DNA of 64,000 nucleotides from a virus, in IMG/VR virus record IMGVR_UViG_3300031857_000124, positions 1-64,000 of that record; one strand, 5' to 3'. Under the pieces are notes generated by a model. The model was given only the letters and a program-made list of their open reading frames with translations, had not been told where the DNA came from and made no database searches. The position numbers and the translations under genes were made by a program. Positions 6,897 through 16,921 of the stretch are shown piece by piece; within the stretch, counting starts at the first letter, position 1; each line of letters begins with the position of its first letter.

Positions 6897-9293
6897 ATGC
6901 TTCTACCTCAATTAGCTGGAGGGGTACTTTTCCCGAATGACAACATACCCGAGATTGACAAGCTGAAGCCAGACTTCGGTTTGCGTTGCGGGAGGGCTTT
7001 GTATTCTCGCTTTTGCGCGGGAGGAACATATTTTTCCATGGCTCAAATGCCAGAGATGCAGGAGGTCCGTAACTACGGGTCTGGAATGCAGTCCCCGGAA
7101 AAGTACAAGAACTGGTTCTCTAACGGATCCCCGATTGGTAACAAACAGGCGAAGCAGGGCGAGGCCGTTTCTTCCACACGCGGAATGACGAAGGCTCAAA
7201 GAAAGGCAATGGCAAACGTGAGTTACGACATCTTCTCTCCGATGAGAAAGATGACCAACGTTTTGTTGTCAATCCTTTCTGACAACGACTACAAGGTGGA
7301 CTGCCTGTCCCTTGATAGATCTATAATAAATGTTAAAAAAACAGAGAAGGCCAAGGTAATCGCCAGAAACTCTGTTGTTAATCCGTTCCTGGAGTCTTTG
7401 GGCCTTAAAAAACTTTCTGTTCCGTTTGTTGCAAATGACCCAGCGACTGTTGAGGTGGCTGAAAGGCTTGGTTTTTTTAAGGCGAGGTATGAGGTCGCTC
7501 TTGAAAAGCTTGCTGAATCTGGTTTTAGGGCATCCAAGTGGCATGACCTAAGAATGAAAACGAACAGGGATGCTGTAGACTATCACTTCCGTGCGGCAAA
7601 GGTTTACAACGACGAGAAAACTGGACAGGTAAAGGTGAAGTACGTTGACCCAGCAAGGATGGTCATGCTGTGGAATGAGGACAACGAAAATGACCCTGTT
7701 GCTATTGGGCATATTGAGGTTGAGACCATTCAGTCTATTTACCCTAAGCTGAAGGAGGCGGGCTTCCCTGATGAACAAATACAGGCAATGGCCAAGTCAT
7801 ATGTTCCGTATCAAACTGACGTAAGCTCTATACCTGCGTGGGCGTTCGAGAGAAAAGATCCAACCACCAATAAATGGGTGTGGATGGACTTCAAGGTTTA
7901 TGTTCTTAAGTTTGAGTACCTGTCAACAGACTACTCTCAATACGTTGAGAGGACTAACAAGCAGGGTGTAAGGACATTCTTAAAGAATAACAAGCCCGTA
8001 GACGAGAAAAAGAAAAGCCAAAGCGATGATTACCATGAGGTTTCATGCAACTATTGGTACGAGGGGTGCTACATAATCTCTGGCACAGGACAAGATAAAA
8101 TATACGATTGGCGCAAGAAGCCAAACCAAATGCAGAGCGGCCTTACGCCTAAGTGCTCCTATGTAATCGATAGGATTCTTGGTCAAAGTCCAACAAGAAG
8201 TGTTAAGGGTCTTCTTGACGATCTCATGTTTGCCGTCCTTAAACTGAGATCAGCAGTTTGGGCTGCTGCTCCGAAGGGATATAGAATAGATATAGGTGAG
8301 TCCGCCAACATTAAGATTGGCGGGGTGGAGTACGATCTTTTTGACTTGATGCACGTTCATCGCCAAAACGGTATTCTTGTTGCGGCAACAAAGTTTAATG
8401 CTGCAACAGGAAAGTATGTATCACAGCCATTGGTTGAAATGGATAACGGCCTTGGTCCACAGGGCCAGGAGTGGCTGAATCAAATAGCCAACATTCAGCT
8501 CATGATTAAGGACGTGCTTGGCATCCCTGATGCGATGGCTGCAAGTCCTGACCAGAGTGCAGAAAGACTTGTTGGTGTTATGGAGGCTGACTACATTGCC
8601 GGTAACCACGCCAACTGGCCGCTCCGCGAGTCTGAAAGACGGTTTAAGGAGAAGATTGCAGAAAGAATAATTCACCAGGCAAGAATAGACATTCAATTTG
8701 ACAAAAAGATTGAAGAGTTTTATAGAGCCGTCATTGGGGAGAACCTTATAAACGCGCTTGTTGAGATACAGGATTTAACCCTTGATCAGTTAGCAATTAC
8801 CTGCAGGTCTCTTCCTAACGAAAAGGAAAAGAGCATGATCCTTCAGCGGGCAATACAGATGTCTCAAATCCCAACTAAGGATGGGTCTGTGCTGTTGTCT
8901 CCTTCAAGCATTGAAAGGGTTGCACAGATGCTCAAGAACGGGGATGTTGATGAGGCCCTTTGGTTTATGGCTAAGTCAGAGATTGATGCGAAGGCCCGTG
9001 AAGAGGCTCACGCTAAGGAAATGCTGCAGCAAACCATTCAGGGTCAACAGCAGACGGCAATGATGAGCGAGCAGGCAAAACTGCAATCAGCAATGCAGAT
9101 GGCAGAAATAGACTTGAAGAAACAGGCACAGCTTTACAACCTTGAGTTAATGAAGGAGAAGGAGCTGCTTAAACTGAAGTCAGAAGACAACTACGACCTT
9201 CAGCTTTTGAAGGGCGAACAGGTGCTTGAACAGATAAACTTAGAGGCCACACTTGAGTCTCAGTACGGAAACGAAATAACAGGAAGAGTATAA
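6897..9293 (+). CDS. portal protein
   Basis: About 798 residues from ATG 6897 (a TTG at 6888 is in frame; Met at 7038 is a further alternative). It sits directly after terminase. It has the size of the large portals of crAss-like phages and the expected content: a mixed alpha/beta stem and clip region (RTVKVK-like beta hairpins near residues 230-330), then a long helical C-terminal barrel rich in Gln, Ala and Glu (about residues 690-780). The portal forms the dodecameric DNA channel at one head vertex and docks terminase, then the ring proteins. No diagnostic short motif exists, so the call rests on order, length and composition. Confidence 0.82.
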   Translation: MLLPQLAGGVLFPNDNIPEIDKLKPDFGLRCGRALYSRFCAGGTYFSMAQMPEMQEVRNYGSGMQSPEKYKNWFSNGSPIGNKQAKQGEAVSSTRGMTKAQRKAMANVSYDIFSPMRKMTNVLLSILSDNDYKVDCLSLDRSIINVKKTEKAKVIARNSVVNPFLESLGLKKLSVPFVANDPATVEVAERLGFFKARYEVALEKLAESGFRASKWHDLRMKTNRDAVDYHFRAAKVYNDEKTGQVKVKYVDPARMVMLWNEDNENDPVAIGHIEVETIQSIYPKLKEAGFPDEQIQAMAKSYVPYQTDVSSIPAWAFERKDPTTNKWVWMDFKVYVLKFEYLSTDYSQYVERTNKQGVRTFLKNNKPVDEKKKSQSDDYHEVSCNYWYEGCYIISGTGQDKIYDWRKKPNQMQSGLTPKCSYVIDRILGQSPTRSVKGLLDDLMFAVLKLRSAVWAAAPKGYRIDIGESANIKIGGVEYDLFDLMHVHRQNGILVAATKFNAATGKYVSQPLVEMDNGLGPQGQEWLNQIANIQLMIKDVLGIPDAMAASPDQSAERLVGVMEADYIAGNHANWPLRESERRFKEKIAERIIHQARIDIQFDKKIEEFYRAVIGENLINALVEIQDLTLDQLAITCRSLPNEKEKSMILQRAIQMSQIPTKDGSVLLSPSSIERVAQMLKNGDVDEALWFMAKSEIDAKAREEAHAKEMLQQTIQGQQQTAMMSEQAKLQSAMQMAEIDLKKQAQLYNLELMKEKELLKLKSEDNYDLQLLKGEQVLEQINLEATLESQYGNEITGRV

Positions 9294-9297
9294 TCAA

Positions 9298-10350
9298 ATG
9301 GAAACAGCAGAAATGAACAATGAAACCCCGGAGAATTCACAAAATTCAGGGGAAAACCAAGAGCAGAATTTGCCACAGGAGTGGTACAACGTGCTTGGCT
9401 ATGAGAGCGAAGATGTTTTTAAACAGGAGTTTGAACAGCTAAAGACTTACAAGTCCTTGGCTGCAGAGCTTGAAGAAAAACAGAAGGATATTGAGGACGG
9501 CTTTGCACTGCTGCAGGAGGCCGAAGATCCTTACGCGGGGAATGAAGAGGCCAGGATGCTTGTCCAATTTTCAAAGAAGGGAATTCCGTCTTCTATTTCA
9601 TCGAAGATGATGTCTTTAGACGCAGAAACGATGATGGAGGATCCGCTGTCAGCGCTAATTGTTGCTGAGGCTGTAAAGAACCCCGAAAAATTCAAGAAGC
9701 TTGGTCAAGAAACAATTGAAGAGGCCGTTCGGGAGAAGTATGGGATTGGGTTTGATGGGGACTACACCCCAACAGCCCTGATGAAATCAGACGCCCTTGA
9801 CGCAATTGATGCTATAACAAAAGTAAAAAAAGAGATTGCGGATGCTAAAAATCCGTTTATCTTTGCAAAAGAGTTGAAATCCCAAAACGAAAAATCGTTT
9901 GCGGATAGGCAGTCGTTAGCGTTTTCAGAAGCCGAAAGCTTCTCAAAACAAATTAAGGATGTGCCGTACAAGTTTGGCGAAAACCAAATATCGCTGCAAG
10001 TTTCGAGCGAAGAGGTTGAAGCCGTCTTGAAGTCGCAATACGCTTCGTACTTGGGTAGGGCCTTTGACGCATCGACAAAGGAGGGTAAACAACAGGTTAG
10101 GGATTGGGTTTCTAACCAAATTCTCGTACATAAGCTTCAGTCCGGGGATATTGGAATCCAAATTCAAAACGCCCTTCAGGCAGGTGCGGAAAAGAAAGCC
10201 GTTCAAACAGTGTTCAACGGTCAGCCAAAGATGGTGAACCGTTCGGGCAAAACAAATGTTGACGCGAAGGGTTTAACGCCAGCACAACGCGACCTTATGG
10301 ATCGTGGGCTTCCTATCCCGTCACAACAAATTCAGTCTAACAACAGTTAA
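9298..10350 (+). CDS. scaffold-like head assembly protein
   Basis: 350 residues between portal and capsid. It has an acidic Asn/Gln/Glu-rich N-terminus, a central coiled coil (KTYKSLAAELEEKQKDIEDG), a helical middle and a Gln/Asn-rich tail with basic residues. That composition and position are typical of internal scaffolding proteins, which guide capsid assembly and leave before packaging. No protease motif is visible. Confidence 0.72.
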   Translation: METAEMNNETPENSQNSGENQEQNLPQEWYNVLGYESEDVFKQEFEQLKTYKSLAAELEEKQKDIEDGFALLQEAEDPYAGNEEARMLVQFSKKGIPSSISSKMMSLDAETMMEDPLSALIVAEAVKNPEKFKKLGQETIEEAVREKYGIGFDGDYTPTALMKSDALDAIDAITKVKKEIADAKNPFIFAKELKSQNEKSFADRQSLAFSEAESFSKQIKDVPYKFGENQISLQVSSEEVEAVLKSQYASYLGRAFDASTKEGKQQVRDWVSNQILVHKLQSGDIGIQIQNALQAGAEKKAVQTVFNGQPKMVNRSGKTNVDAKGLTPAQRDLMDRGLPIPSQQIQSNNS

Positions 10351-10364
10351 AAAAATTAAAGAAA

Positions 10365-11789
10365 ATGGGATTTACACCTAATGGAAATATCGCACCTTTG
10401 TCAGCCCCCGGCGGGATGACCTATGGTGGCATCCAGAACAACTGGGATGCACTCAAAGAAGATTTCGACGCGGTAGCATACCTGCCGTTCGGTGATGAGT
10501 ACTGGGACGCAATGAACCAGATTATGAACGCTATCGGTAACCGCGAAATCGCGAAGCAGCCGACCGTTCGTTGGTTTGAACTCACTCGTCAAGAGGTTCC
10601 TTTCACCGTTGATGAAACTATCACAATTGATTCAACAGACAACCCTGGAACACAAGTTAATTTGGCTGCGGCTGACGTTGTTGTTCTTGATGGTTCACGC
10701 TATGTTTGGGCGACAGTCAATGAGATTTATCGTCACGCACCAAGTGGAGCCCTTGTTCAGGTTGTTGCTAAAGACGCCTCTACTACTCCAGCCACTCTCA
10801 CTTTGCGTCCCCTTGCAGCGTCTTCTACAATCAGTGTAACTACGGGTGATAAGTTCTTCTACGTTGGTGTTTCCGTGAAGGAAAACTCTAGCGCTCAGGA
10901 GGCTAAGTTCACCTTTGATGAGCTGCGTGGAGCAAAGCTTCAGACTATGCGTCACGATGGACTGTCAAGCTCAGAGGCTCTGTACAACCAGCTTTGGTAC
11001 ACCCAGATTGAGAACGGCGTTCAAACTCCGTACTCAAACTCTCGCGACATCCTGTACCTCCAGCGTGAGCATCAGGTCGCTATGGTGAACACCTTCCTTG
11101 CTGGTGAAACAGACACTAACCTGTCTTCATCTACATCGTTTCAGACTACTAACGGATTGATTCCATCTATCCTCGCTGGTGGCCAGGCACACGACGCTGC
11201 TGGTTTTGTTGATGCTTCAGACTTCTACACGCTTGAGGCTATGCTTACTTCACAGGACGCATCCATCAAGAATTACATGGTGTGGACAACTGGTAAAACA
11301 TCAGCGAACATCGAGCAGGCAATGTTTGAATATAACAAGAACGCTAACATCAGCATCAATAAAGTGCAGATGGAGAAAACGTTCTGGGGCGAAGGCCAGT
11401 ACGCTGACCTGATGCGCTCTACTTACTCGTTCAACAACCTTGTTTTCAATAACAAGAACTTTGGACTGGTTCGTATGGGTATTTTCGATAACCCACAAAC
11501 ATTCAACGTGGCTGGTTCTAACTGGGCGGATTATGCAATCTTCCTCCCAATGAGCCAGGGCAATGTTGATGACGGTATCGGAAACATGGGTAAGTACATT
11601 CGTCTGTGTCACAAGCCAGGTGCGTTCATGAATATGTGGCAGACAGGTGGTCGTGCCGCTGCGAACAAGACCGACAAGTGGGAACTCGGTATTCACATTG
11701 TATCTGAGGTTGCGTTCAAGTTCGTTAACGTGAATAAGTACGGAATGTTCTACAACGCTACAGAGCCAGGCCCAGAGCCAGTAGTGTAA
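10365..11789 (+). CDS. major capsid protein
   Basis: 474 residues, after the scaffold gene, with codon use shifted toward highly expressed codons relative to its neighbours. The coding strand is unusually rich in GCT, CGT and AAC. The arrangement suits an HK97-fold capsid with a beta-rich insertion near residues 75-165 (TIDSTDNPGTQVNL, VVVLDGSRYVWATV). The C-terminal section KWELGIHIVSEVAFKFVNVNKYGMFYNA resembles the end of capsid proteins in crAss-like and related podoviruses. It ends just before a strong terminator. Identification is by order, length and general pattern. Confidence 0.85.
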   Translation: MGFTPNGNIAPLSAPGGMTYGGIQNNWDALKEDFDAVAYLPFGDEYWDAMNQIMNAIGNREIAKQPTVRWFELTRQEVPFTVDETITIDSTDNPGTQVNLAAADVVVLDGSRYVWATVNEIYRHAPSGALVQVVAKDASTTPATLTLRPLAASSTISVTTGDKFFYVGVSVKENSSAQEAKFTFDELRGAKLQTMRHDGLSSSEALYNQLWYTQIENGVQTPYSNSRDILYLQREHQVAMVNTFLAGETDTNLSSSTSFQTTNGLIPSILAGGQAHDAAGFVDASDFYTLEAMLTSQDASIKNYMVWTTGKTSANIEQAMFEYNKNANISINKVQMEKTFWGEGQYADLMRSTYSFNNLVFNNKNFGLVRMGIFDNPQTFNVAGSNWADYAIFLPMSQGNVDDGIGNMGKYIRLCHKPGAFMNMWQTGGRAAANKTDKWELGIHIVSEVAFKFVNVNKYGMFYNATEPGPEPVV

Positions 11790-11802
11790 TTTGACTAAAG
11801 AT

Positions 11803-11831
11803 AAAAAGGGGGCAATGTCGCCCCCTTTTTT
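11803..11831 (+). terminator. intrinsic terminator after capsid gene
   Basis: GGGGGC (11808-11813), 6-base loop, GCCCCC (11820-11825), with A5 before and T6 after. It probably ends much of the capsid transcript, raising capsid over downstream gene expression. The next gene starts at 11848, only 17 bases after the T run. Confidence 0.85.
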
Positions 11832-11847
11832 AAATCCAATATACGTT

Positions 11848-12792
11848 ATGCTTTTCGATATAAGCACTATGCAACCTGTTTCTATCCCAGATTGGGCAGA
11901 GCAGCAAATGAGGGAGGACTTCCCTGAGTTCTTTAAGGGCAAGCCCGTTAAAATAAGGCTGATCCCTTCAAAGGGCGTAAAAAAAATGATGGTTCCATCC
12001 AACGCCCATGACAGTGAGGCTAGGGTACGACTTGAGGCTCCTAAATCGAACTCAAGAAAGGCCAGAGGAATTGTCATTGATCCGGAGACGGGGGAACAGT
12101 ACCACATTCAGTATTCAACATCTTCCCCCCGACCAGGAAGGAATGGTGTTGAGTTTTTTTACCCTGGCAACAACGTAACTATTTCAGACGGGATGACCAT
12201 CCAGTCTGGACAGAAGGACTTGTTGTTTTATGTCCACTACTTGTGTCCCGTTATCAAGGGGAACAAGTGTCGCTTCCGTTCTTCTGACCCGTGGTATGAG
12301 TACTACCAGCCAGAGGTAGAGGCTGCGGTTAAGATCAAGCAGGCAAAAGAGCGTGTTGATCTTGAGAAGCTTATTTACTTTGACACCCCGTATGACGTCA
12401 TCCTGAAGGCTATTGATGGATTGGCGATGAAACGCATGGGGAATGAGGAGCGAGATCGTGTGGCATTGCGAGATGCTATTTCTAAGGGTTCAGCCACGTT
12501 TAAATCGAACGCATTCAGCATTATAAACGCGTCCGTTCAGACTCAAAAGGAAAAAACACAAGAGTCAACGTCTGAGGAATCCGAGGGAGAACTAGTAAAT
12601 CGTCTTTTGATGGAAAAAATTATCAAAAATGACGAAGGAAAGTGGTATCTTCGCGACAAAAGAGGTGATGGGGATAAGTGGTTGAAGAATCCGTTTTACG
12701 AGACACAAGGTCAAGTATCAGAGGCGTTCTTCGAGCTTGTTGATCACCTTAAAATAAATAGCGAATTGCTGAATAAACTTAGAAAACAATAA
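11848..12792 (+). CDS. hypothetical head or connector protein
   Basis: 314 residues from ATG 11848; a longer frame from 11791 would run through the terminator and is not chosen. A beta-rich N-terminal half (VKIRLIPSKGV, GEQYHIQYSTSSP, KDLLFYVHYLCPVIKG) is followed by a helical C-terminal half. The placement between capsid and ring proteins, under read-through of the capsid terminator, implies a moderate-copy structural protein. A Cys pair (LCPVIKGNKCRF) might bind metal. No family is recognised. Confidence 0.65.
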   Translation: MLFDISTMQPVSIPDWAEQQMREDFPEFFKGKPVKIRLIPSKGVKKMMVPSNAHDSEARVRLEAPKSNSRKARGIVIDPETGEQYHIQYSTSSPRPGRNGVEFFYPGNNVTISDGMTIQSGQKDLLFYVHYLCPVIKGNKCRFRSSDPWYEYYQPEVEAAVKIKQAKERVDLEKLIYFDTPYDVILKAIDGLAMKRMGNEERDRVALRDAISKGSATFKSNAFSIINASVQTQKEKTQESTSEESEGELVNRLLMEKIIKNDEGKWYLRDKRGDGDKWLKNPFYETQGQVSEAFFELVDHLKINSELLNKLRKQ

Positions 12793-12795
12793 AAG

Positions 12796-14823
12796 ATGTT
12801 AAGCACCGTATCTCTTACGTTTGAACTGTCGTACACCAACCCCATCACAGGGAATGTTGAGCCTCGCGGTATCGTAACGGACTCAACTGATTACTCTGGA
12901 ATTGGTATTAATTTGTCGTCATTTTTGGCGAAGGGACTCGGTGTTATATCTTTTAACGGGGATATAATCGTCGACAAAAATTCTGTTGGCGACCCGATGA
13001 TTGATCTTCAAAACTGGGAGTCTCTCCACCCTGGCGAGACCCCAGTTTTTATTTTCCCTCTTGTCCTTGACGGCAATGGGGAGCCAGCCAATGGAGTTTA
13101 TTCCTTCCAATACTCTTTGAGACTTCTTTCAAACCCGCTGATCGGCGGTGTTGAAATCTTTGCTGAAATTCCTCCACACGAAGTTGAGACAGACGGCAGC
13201 GAGTGGCTCGTAAACTTCCTTGTGTCGGGCAACACTATAACCCTTGTTACAGGTTCTCCAAACTTAGTTGCTACTGTTGTTTCCGCCTCAGAGGGCGAGA
13301 ACGGGGCGCTTATTGTCATTGAAGAGCAGCTTGATGCGGAAGCCCCTCACGAGGATATATCGTTTGACATAACGAATGTTCAGCTGAATAAATCATACGT
13401 GTTTAAGGGTTGTAAGAAAGCTACTGCAAATGTAGATTTTACATACGATTGCGAGTACGGCGATTCGGGCACATGGGCGGTGGCTAACACTACTCAACTT
13501 GGTTCTAACGACGTTGTATCGAGCCTAAACTGCACGATCACATACCCTGGTTGGACATTTTCGACACCAGGATTTACTCCGACCATCACAACCACATCTC
13601 TTCCATATCCAACACTTGAGACTCAAACTCCGTTGGCGACTGGAACGTACACCGTTTCTCTGACAGAGGTTATTGAGACTATTCAAACCGACGGTCTGAT
13701 ACTTCAGTACAGCACGTCTGTTACGAAGGAGTTTTCAGTAAGCTGTGCGGGAACACTGTGTGGACTTGTTCCATGCATTGAAAACCTGAGAAAGGCACAC
13801 GAGTTGGAGCTCAAGTCTAATCGCGTATCTAAGTACCAAGTTTTTGTAGACAATGTTCTTCTGTACTATACAGAGGCTTTGAACTACAAGGCTTGCGGAG
13901 AGCTTGATAAGTACAAGGAGACCATCTCTTTGATAGAGTCTCAACTTGATGCGTCGGGCTGTGAGTGTGCTTGTTGTGATGATGAGACATACTACTGGGT
14001 GTCAAACAACAGCGGTCAGTCTGTTATCGATCAGCTTCTGGCTAACATACAGTACAAGCTGTTCGATGGAATCCCTGGTGCTACCGAGGATTCAACGGCT
14101 GGAAACCTTGTTGGGGCAATCAAACAGGACTACAACACTGGTATCGAGTATCGATGCATTGATAACACACCTGGAGCGGCTGTTTGGGTTCTGTATTACG
14201 ACCCTAATGCAAATCCGGCTGCGGAAAACGTATCCTTTTCTGAAAACCCCAACATACCAGGAACCAATGTTCAGGACGTAATAGACAATACTATTGGGGC
14301 TACGCTGTACCTGCAGTCTTTGATAGACATAAACACGTCTCAGATAGCGTCTTTGATCACTGATGTTGGCAGTAAGGTGCAGAGTGTTACTGGAACTGTT
14401 GTTGATAATACCGATCCTCTCAACCCGATTATTCAGGCTCTGAACTCCGTGGCAACCGACAGCTCGCTTACAGGAAACGGAACCGTTGGGTCACCCCTAG
14501 CGGTTGTTCCAAAGTACTTGTCTGCCGTGTTCAGAATCACTCAAATAGGAAGTTCTGCTCCCACTTTGGACCAGACCCTGTACAATGACACCGGTCAATC
14601 GATTTCATTGGTGAGAAGTGCTCAAGGCGTTTACCGAGTTACAATCGGCGGCCTTGTTGGCCTAACTAAAACAGCGGTGTCCATCTCCAACGGATCCGTA
14701 AAGGGTCACGTGGCTATCGCTCCTGCTTCTGGATACGCAGTAATATCTACCGGCTCTTTTGCTGGGGTTGCTGCCGACAGTATTTTGGATGATGCTACCG
14801 TAGAGATCAAATTCTATCAATAA
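12796..14823 (+). CDS. fibre-like structural protein (possible head fibre)
   Basis: 675 residues. The N-terminal 330 residues are beta-rich with Ig-like periodicity. The middle is a helical, Cys-rich segment (LDASGCECACCDDETYYW) that may bind zinc. The C-terminal 150 residues read like phage fibre heads: ALNSVATDSSLTGNGTVGSP, then a jelly-roll-like end (GVYRVTIGGLVGLTK). Genes in this place in crAss-like phages encode head fibres or decoration. Its stop overlaps the next start (TAATG). It probably contacts host surface sugars; the precise location in the virion is inferred. Confidence 0.65.
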   Translation: MLSTVSLTFELSYTNPITGNVEPRGIVTDSTDYSGIGINLSSFLAKGLGVISFNGDIIVDKNSVGDPMIDLQNWESLHPGETPVFIFPLVLDGNGEPANGVYSFQYSLRLLSNPLIGGVEIFAEIPPHEVETDGSEWLVNFLVSGNTITLVTGSPNLVATVVSASEGENGALIVIEEQLDAEAPHEDISFDITNVQLNKSYVFKGCKKATANVDFTYDCEYGDSGTWAVANTTQLGSNDVVSSLNCTITYPGWTFSTPGFTPTITTTSLPYPTLETQTPLATGTYTVSLTEVIETIQTDGLILQYSTSVTKEFSVSCAGTLCGLVPCIENLRKAHELELKSNRVSKYQVFVDNVLLYYTEALNYKACGELDKYKETISLIESQLDASGCECACCDDETYYWVSNNSGQSVIDQLLANIQYKLFDGIPGATEDSTAGNLVGAIKQDYNTGIEYRCIDNTPGAAVWVLYYDPNANPAAENVSFSENPNIPGTNVQDVIDNTIGATLYLQSLIDINTSQIASLITDVGSKVQSVTGTVVDNTDPLNPIIQALNSVATDSSLTGNGTVGSPLAVVPKYLSAVFRITQIGSSAPTLDQTLYNDTGQSISLVRSAQGVYRVTIGGLVGLTKTAVSISNGSVKGHVAIAPASGYAVISTGSFAGVAADSILDDATVEIKFYQ

Positions 14824-15578
14824 TGGTAACCACTCTAGGTCAAATATATGATGAACTGCTTTTCCGTGCGGGTAAGGACCTTCGCGGTGGGTTCATCACT
14901 CCAGATGACTTCAATAGGGCTATCAAGGTGATAAGCCAAAGGTACCTGAACACGTTAGTGGACAACTTTGAGAAGAGCAGGGAAATATCAAGTGACCTTC
15001 AGCCGTTTATCAAAACACTTGGTTCTCCTCAGTACCCAGCCATGAGTTTCACGCCTGTGATGCCTGGCAACCACAAAAAGGGAGGGTACGCAGACATTCC
15101 TGAGGACATATGGTATGAGGCAGCATCAAGCTACCTTGAACTCATGAACGACGGGTGTTCTACCAGCGAGAACTACAGGTCTGTTGACTTTGTAAGTCAG
15201 CATGACTTTGATGCTAAGATGAGGAACTCCATTACAAGCCCAGTGGATAACCCGGGTGAGAATGACCCGATACTTGTTACAAGGAATAACAAGTACTTCT
15301 TGTACCCATTCTTAAACAGAATTTCGTTTACATACATTCGTAAACCGAACACTCCGTACTTTGACTATGATTTTATCAATGGGGTCGCTGTATATCTCCC
15401 GCCGGGATCAACTCACGTAAACAGTTCTGTTGAACCGCAGGGTTCCCCAAGCCTCAGCGTTGAGTTTGAGTACCCTGAGAGCACGGTCGATCACCTGACA
15501 GACATGATTAAAACCTATGTCGGTATCGGTAATGAGAATCAGTGGAATATTCAAACCCAAATGCCTAGCAAGGTATGA
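14823..15578 (+). CDS. tail ring/connector-like protein 1
   Basis: 251 residues. The helical N-terminus LGQIYDELLFRAGKDLRGGF, with DFNRAIKVISQRYLNTLVDN, resembles P22 gp4/T7 gp11-type connector proteins that stack under the portal. A beta-rich second half (KYFLYPFLNRISFTYIRKP) includes the typical strand-plus-Lys-Pro element. It is followed with a 4-base overlap by a second similar protein, as in crAss-like phages where several ring proteins form the short tail. The specific ring number is not assigned. Confidence 0.65.
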   Translation: MVTTLGQIYDELLFRAGKDLRGGFITPDDFNRAIKVISQRYLNTLVDNFEKSREISSDLQPFIKTLGSPQYPAMSFTPVMPGNHKKGGYADIPEDIWYEAASSYLELMNDGCSTSENYRSVDFVSQHDFDAKMRNSITSPVDNPGENDPILVTRNNKYFLYPFLNRISFTYIRKPNTPYFDYDFINGVAVYLPPGSTHVNSSVEPQGSPSLSVEFEYPESTVDHLTDMIKTYVGIGNENQWNIQTQMPSKV

Positions 15579-16171
15579 TAACGAAGCGCCAAGCCATAGA
15601 GTTAGTTCAGCACAGACTCACGGGCGGAGATATCCCCGAGGATGTTCGCAGGCTGTATCCTAGATCAATAATAGCAAGGATCATAAACTTTGCCCTTTCT
15701 GATATTGTGACCAGGGATCCGTATGCGGCATCAGACATGGCTGTTCCGTATTCTTTTGACGTGAAGTCTGATGAGAGGGGGTACTACGTGGAGATGAATC
15801 CACAGCCCATGTCGGGTAGCTTTTCTATCTACACGGTTGAGGACCAGTCTGAGGCGGCAAGTGAATACCTTGTTCAAACGAAGGCGGAGTCATCGGCAAT
15901 GAAGGTGTTAAGGGGGGCCAATAAAAGTGCTGCAGTTCTTTACAAGAACCTGCTCAGGTTCAACAAGAAGCCAACTGGTTCGGTTACGATCACTATGATC
16001 CCTAATATATATCAGATGGAAGACGACGATATACTTGTTATTCCATCGGATGTGAATGGAGCTGGTGAGCTTGCCTTCTTTCAAATGTGCTTGCAGGCGC
16101 TTTCAAGCCAAGGGTTCCAGGATGACCTTAACAACAACTCTATAGACATTCAAGCGTTATCAAAGGGTTGA
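15575..16171 (+). CDS. tail ring/connector-like protein 2
   Basis: 198 residues, start overlapping the previous stop by 4 bases (ATGA). The helical start (KRQAIELVQHRLTGGD, RRLYPRSIIARIINFALSDI) and a central beta region (GSVTITMIPNIYQMEDDDILVIP) match the pattern of short-tail connector proteins. Acts with its neighbours to form the collar between portal and muzzle. Function is inferred from position. Confidence 0.6.
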   Translation: MITKRQAIELVQHRLTGGDIPEDVRRLYPRSIIARIINFALSDIVTRDPYAASDMAVPYSFDVKSDERGYYVEMNPQPMSGSFSIYTVEDQSEAASEYLVQTKAESSAMKVLRGANKSAAVLYKNLLRFNKKPTGSVTITMIPNIYQMEDDDILVIPSDVNGAGELAFFQMCLQALSSQGFQDDLNNNSIDIQALSKG

Positions 16172-16189
16172 TAAAACTACACTTAGTCG

Positions 16190-16921
16190 ATGACAATAAA
16201 GGATATAAAATACATTGCAACATCAGCCCTGTACAGGCTTGGCAAGAATCCTACTGGTCGTGATTTGAACTGGATGATTCAGGTTGCCATAGACTACATG
16301 AGTGAAAAATCGCCGCTTGACGGGTCTGTGAGCCTAAAAACGGTTTATGCAAAGATTGATACAGGGGCGAGGGTGTACACGCTCCCGCCAGACTGTATGC
16401 GCATCTCTAAGATAGGGCTCAAGTCTGGAAGGAGGATATGGACCCTGACGCCGGACACGTCACTGACATTCCCTGAGCCTGTGTTTACGTGCGAAAGCGA
16501 CGCCACTGACCCCGTGATCATAGACGGCTACTATCCGTCGGGTTATTTTGGGTATTTTTACGGGTATCCAAACTACACAACTGGCGGGGGGAGGAATGAG
16601 AACTACTACAGGATTGATGGTAGGAACATTGTTTTTGACCACAACATACCCGATGGGCAGCTTGTTATTGAGTACTTTTCAAACGGCTCAAGCATTGATG
16701 AGAGGACATTGATTGATGCGGCATACGCTGAACCGTTTAGGCTTTATCTAATGAGTGAGTACTGTTTCCACAGGGGTAGTGCGGGTGATATGGCTAAGTA
16801 CAAAGAGCTGCAAATGCAGTACGAGGCCGCCCAATGGAGTGCCAACCTTTTGGTGAAGGCTCCCAGGTTGTATGAAATGATTGACGCTTTGGCGCAGAGT
16901 TCAGAACTTAATCTTGGATAA
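16190..16921 (+). CDS. tail ring/connector-like protein 3
   Basis: 243 residues. MTIKDIKYIATSALYRLGKN with NWMIQVAIDYMSE is the helical N-terminal unit. The middle has short strands around TLPPDCMRISKIGLKSGRR. The distinctive end of this family is seen: QLVIEYFSNGSSIDERTLID followed by a helical region with EYCFHRGSAGDMAKYKELQ. This pattern is common in ring proteins of crAss-like podoviruses. The stop overlaps the muzzle start (TAATG), so the products are probably made in fixed ratio. Confidence 0.7.
   Translation: MTIKDIKYIATSALYRLGKNPTGRDLNWMIQVAIDYMSEKSPLDGSVSLKTVYAKIDTGARVYTLPPDCMRISKIGLKSGRRIWTLTPDTSLTFPEPVFTCESDATDPVIIDGYYPSGYFGYFYGYPNYTTGGGRNENYYRIDGRNIVFDHNIPDGQLVIEYFSNGSSIDERTLIDAAYAEPFRLYLMSEYCFHRGSAGDMAKYKELQMQYEAAQWSANLLVKAPRLYEMIDALAQSSELNLG

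Noticed and set aside
11791-11847. N-terminal extension of the post-capsid gene from ATG 11791.
   Set aside because: It would be translated from within the terminator hairpin; ATG 11848 follows it cleanly.
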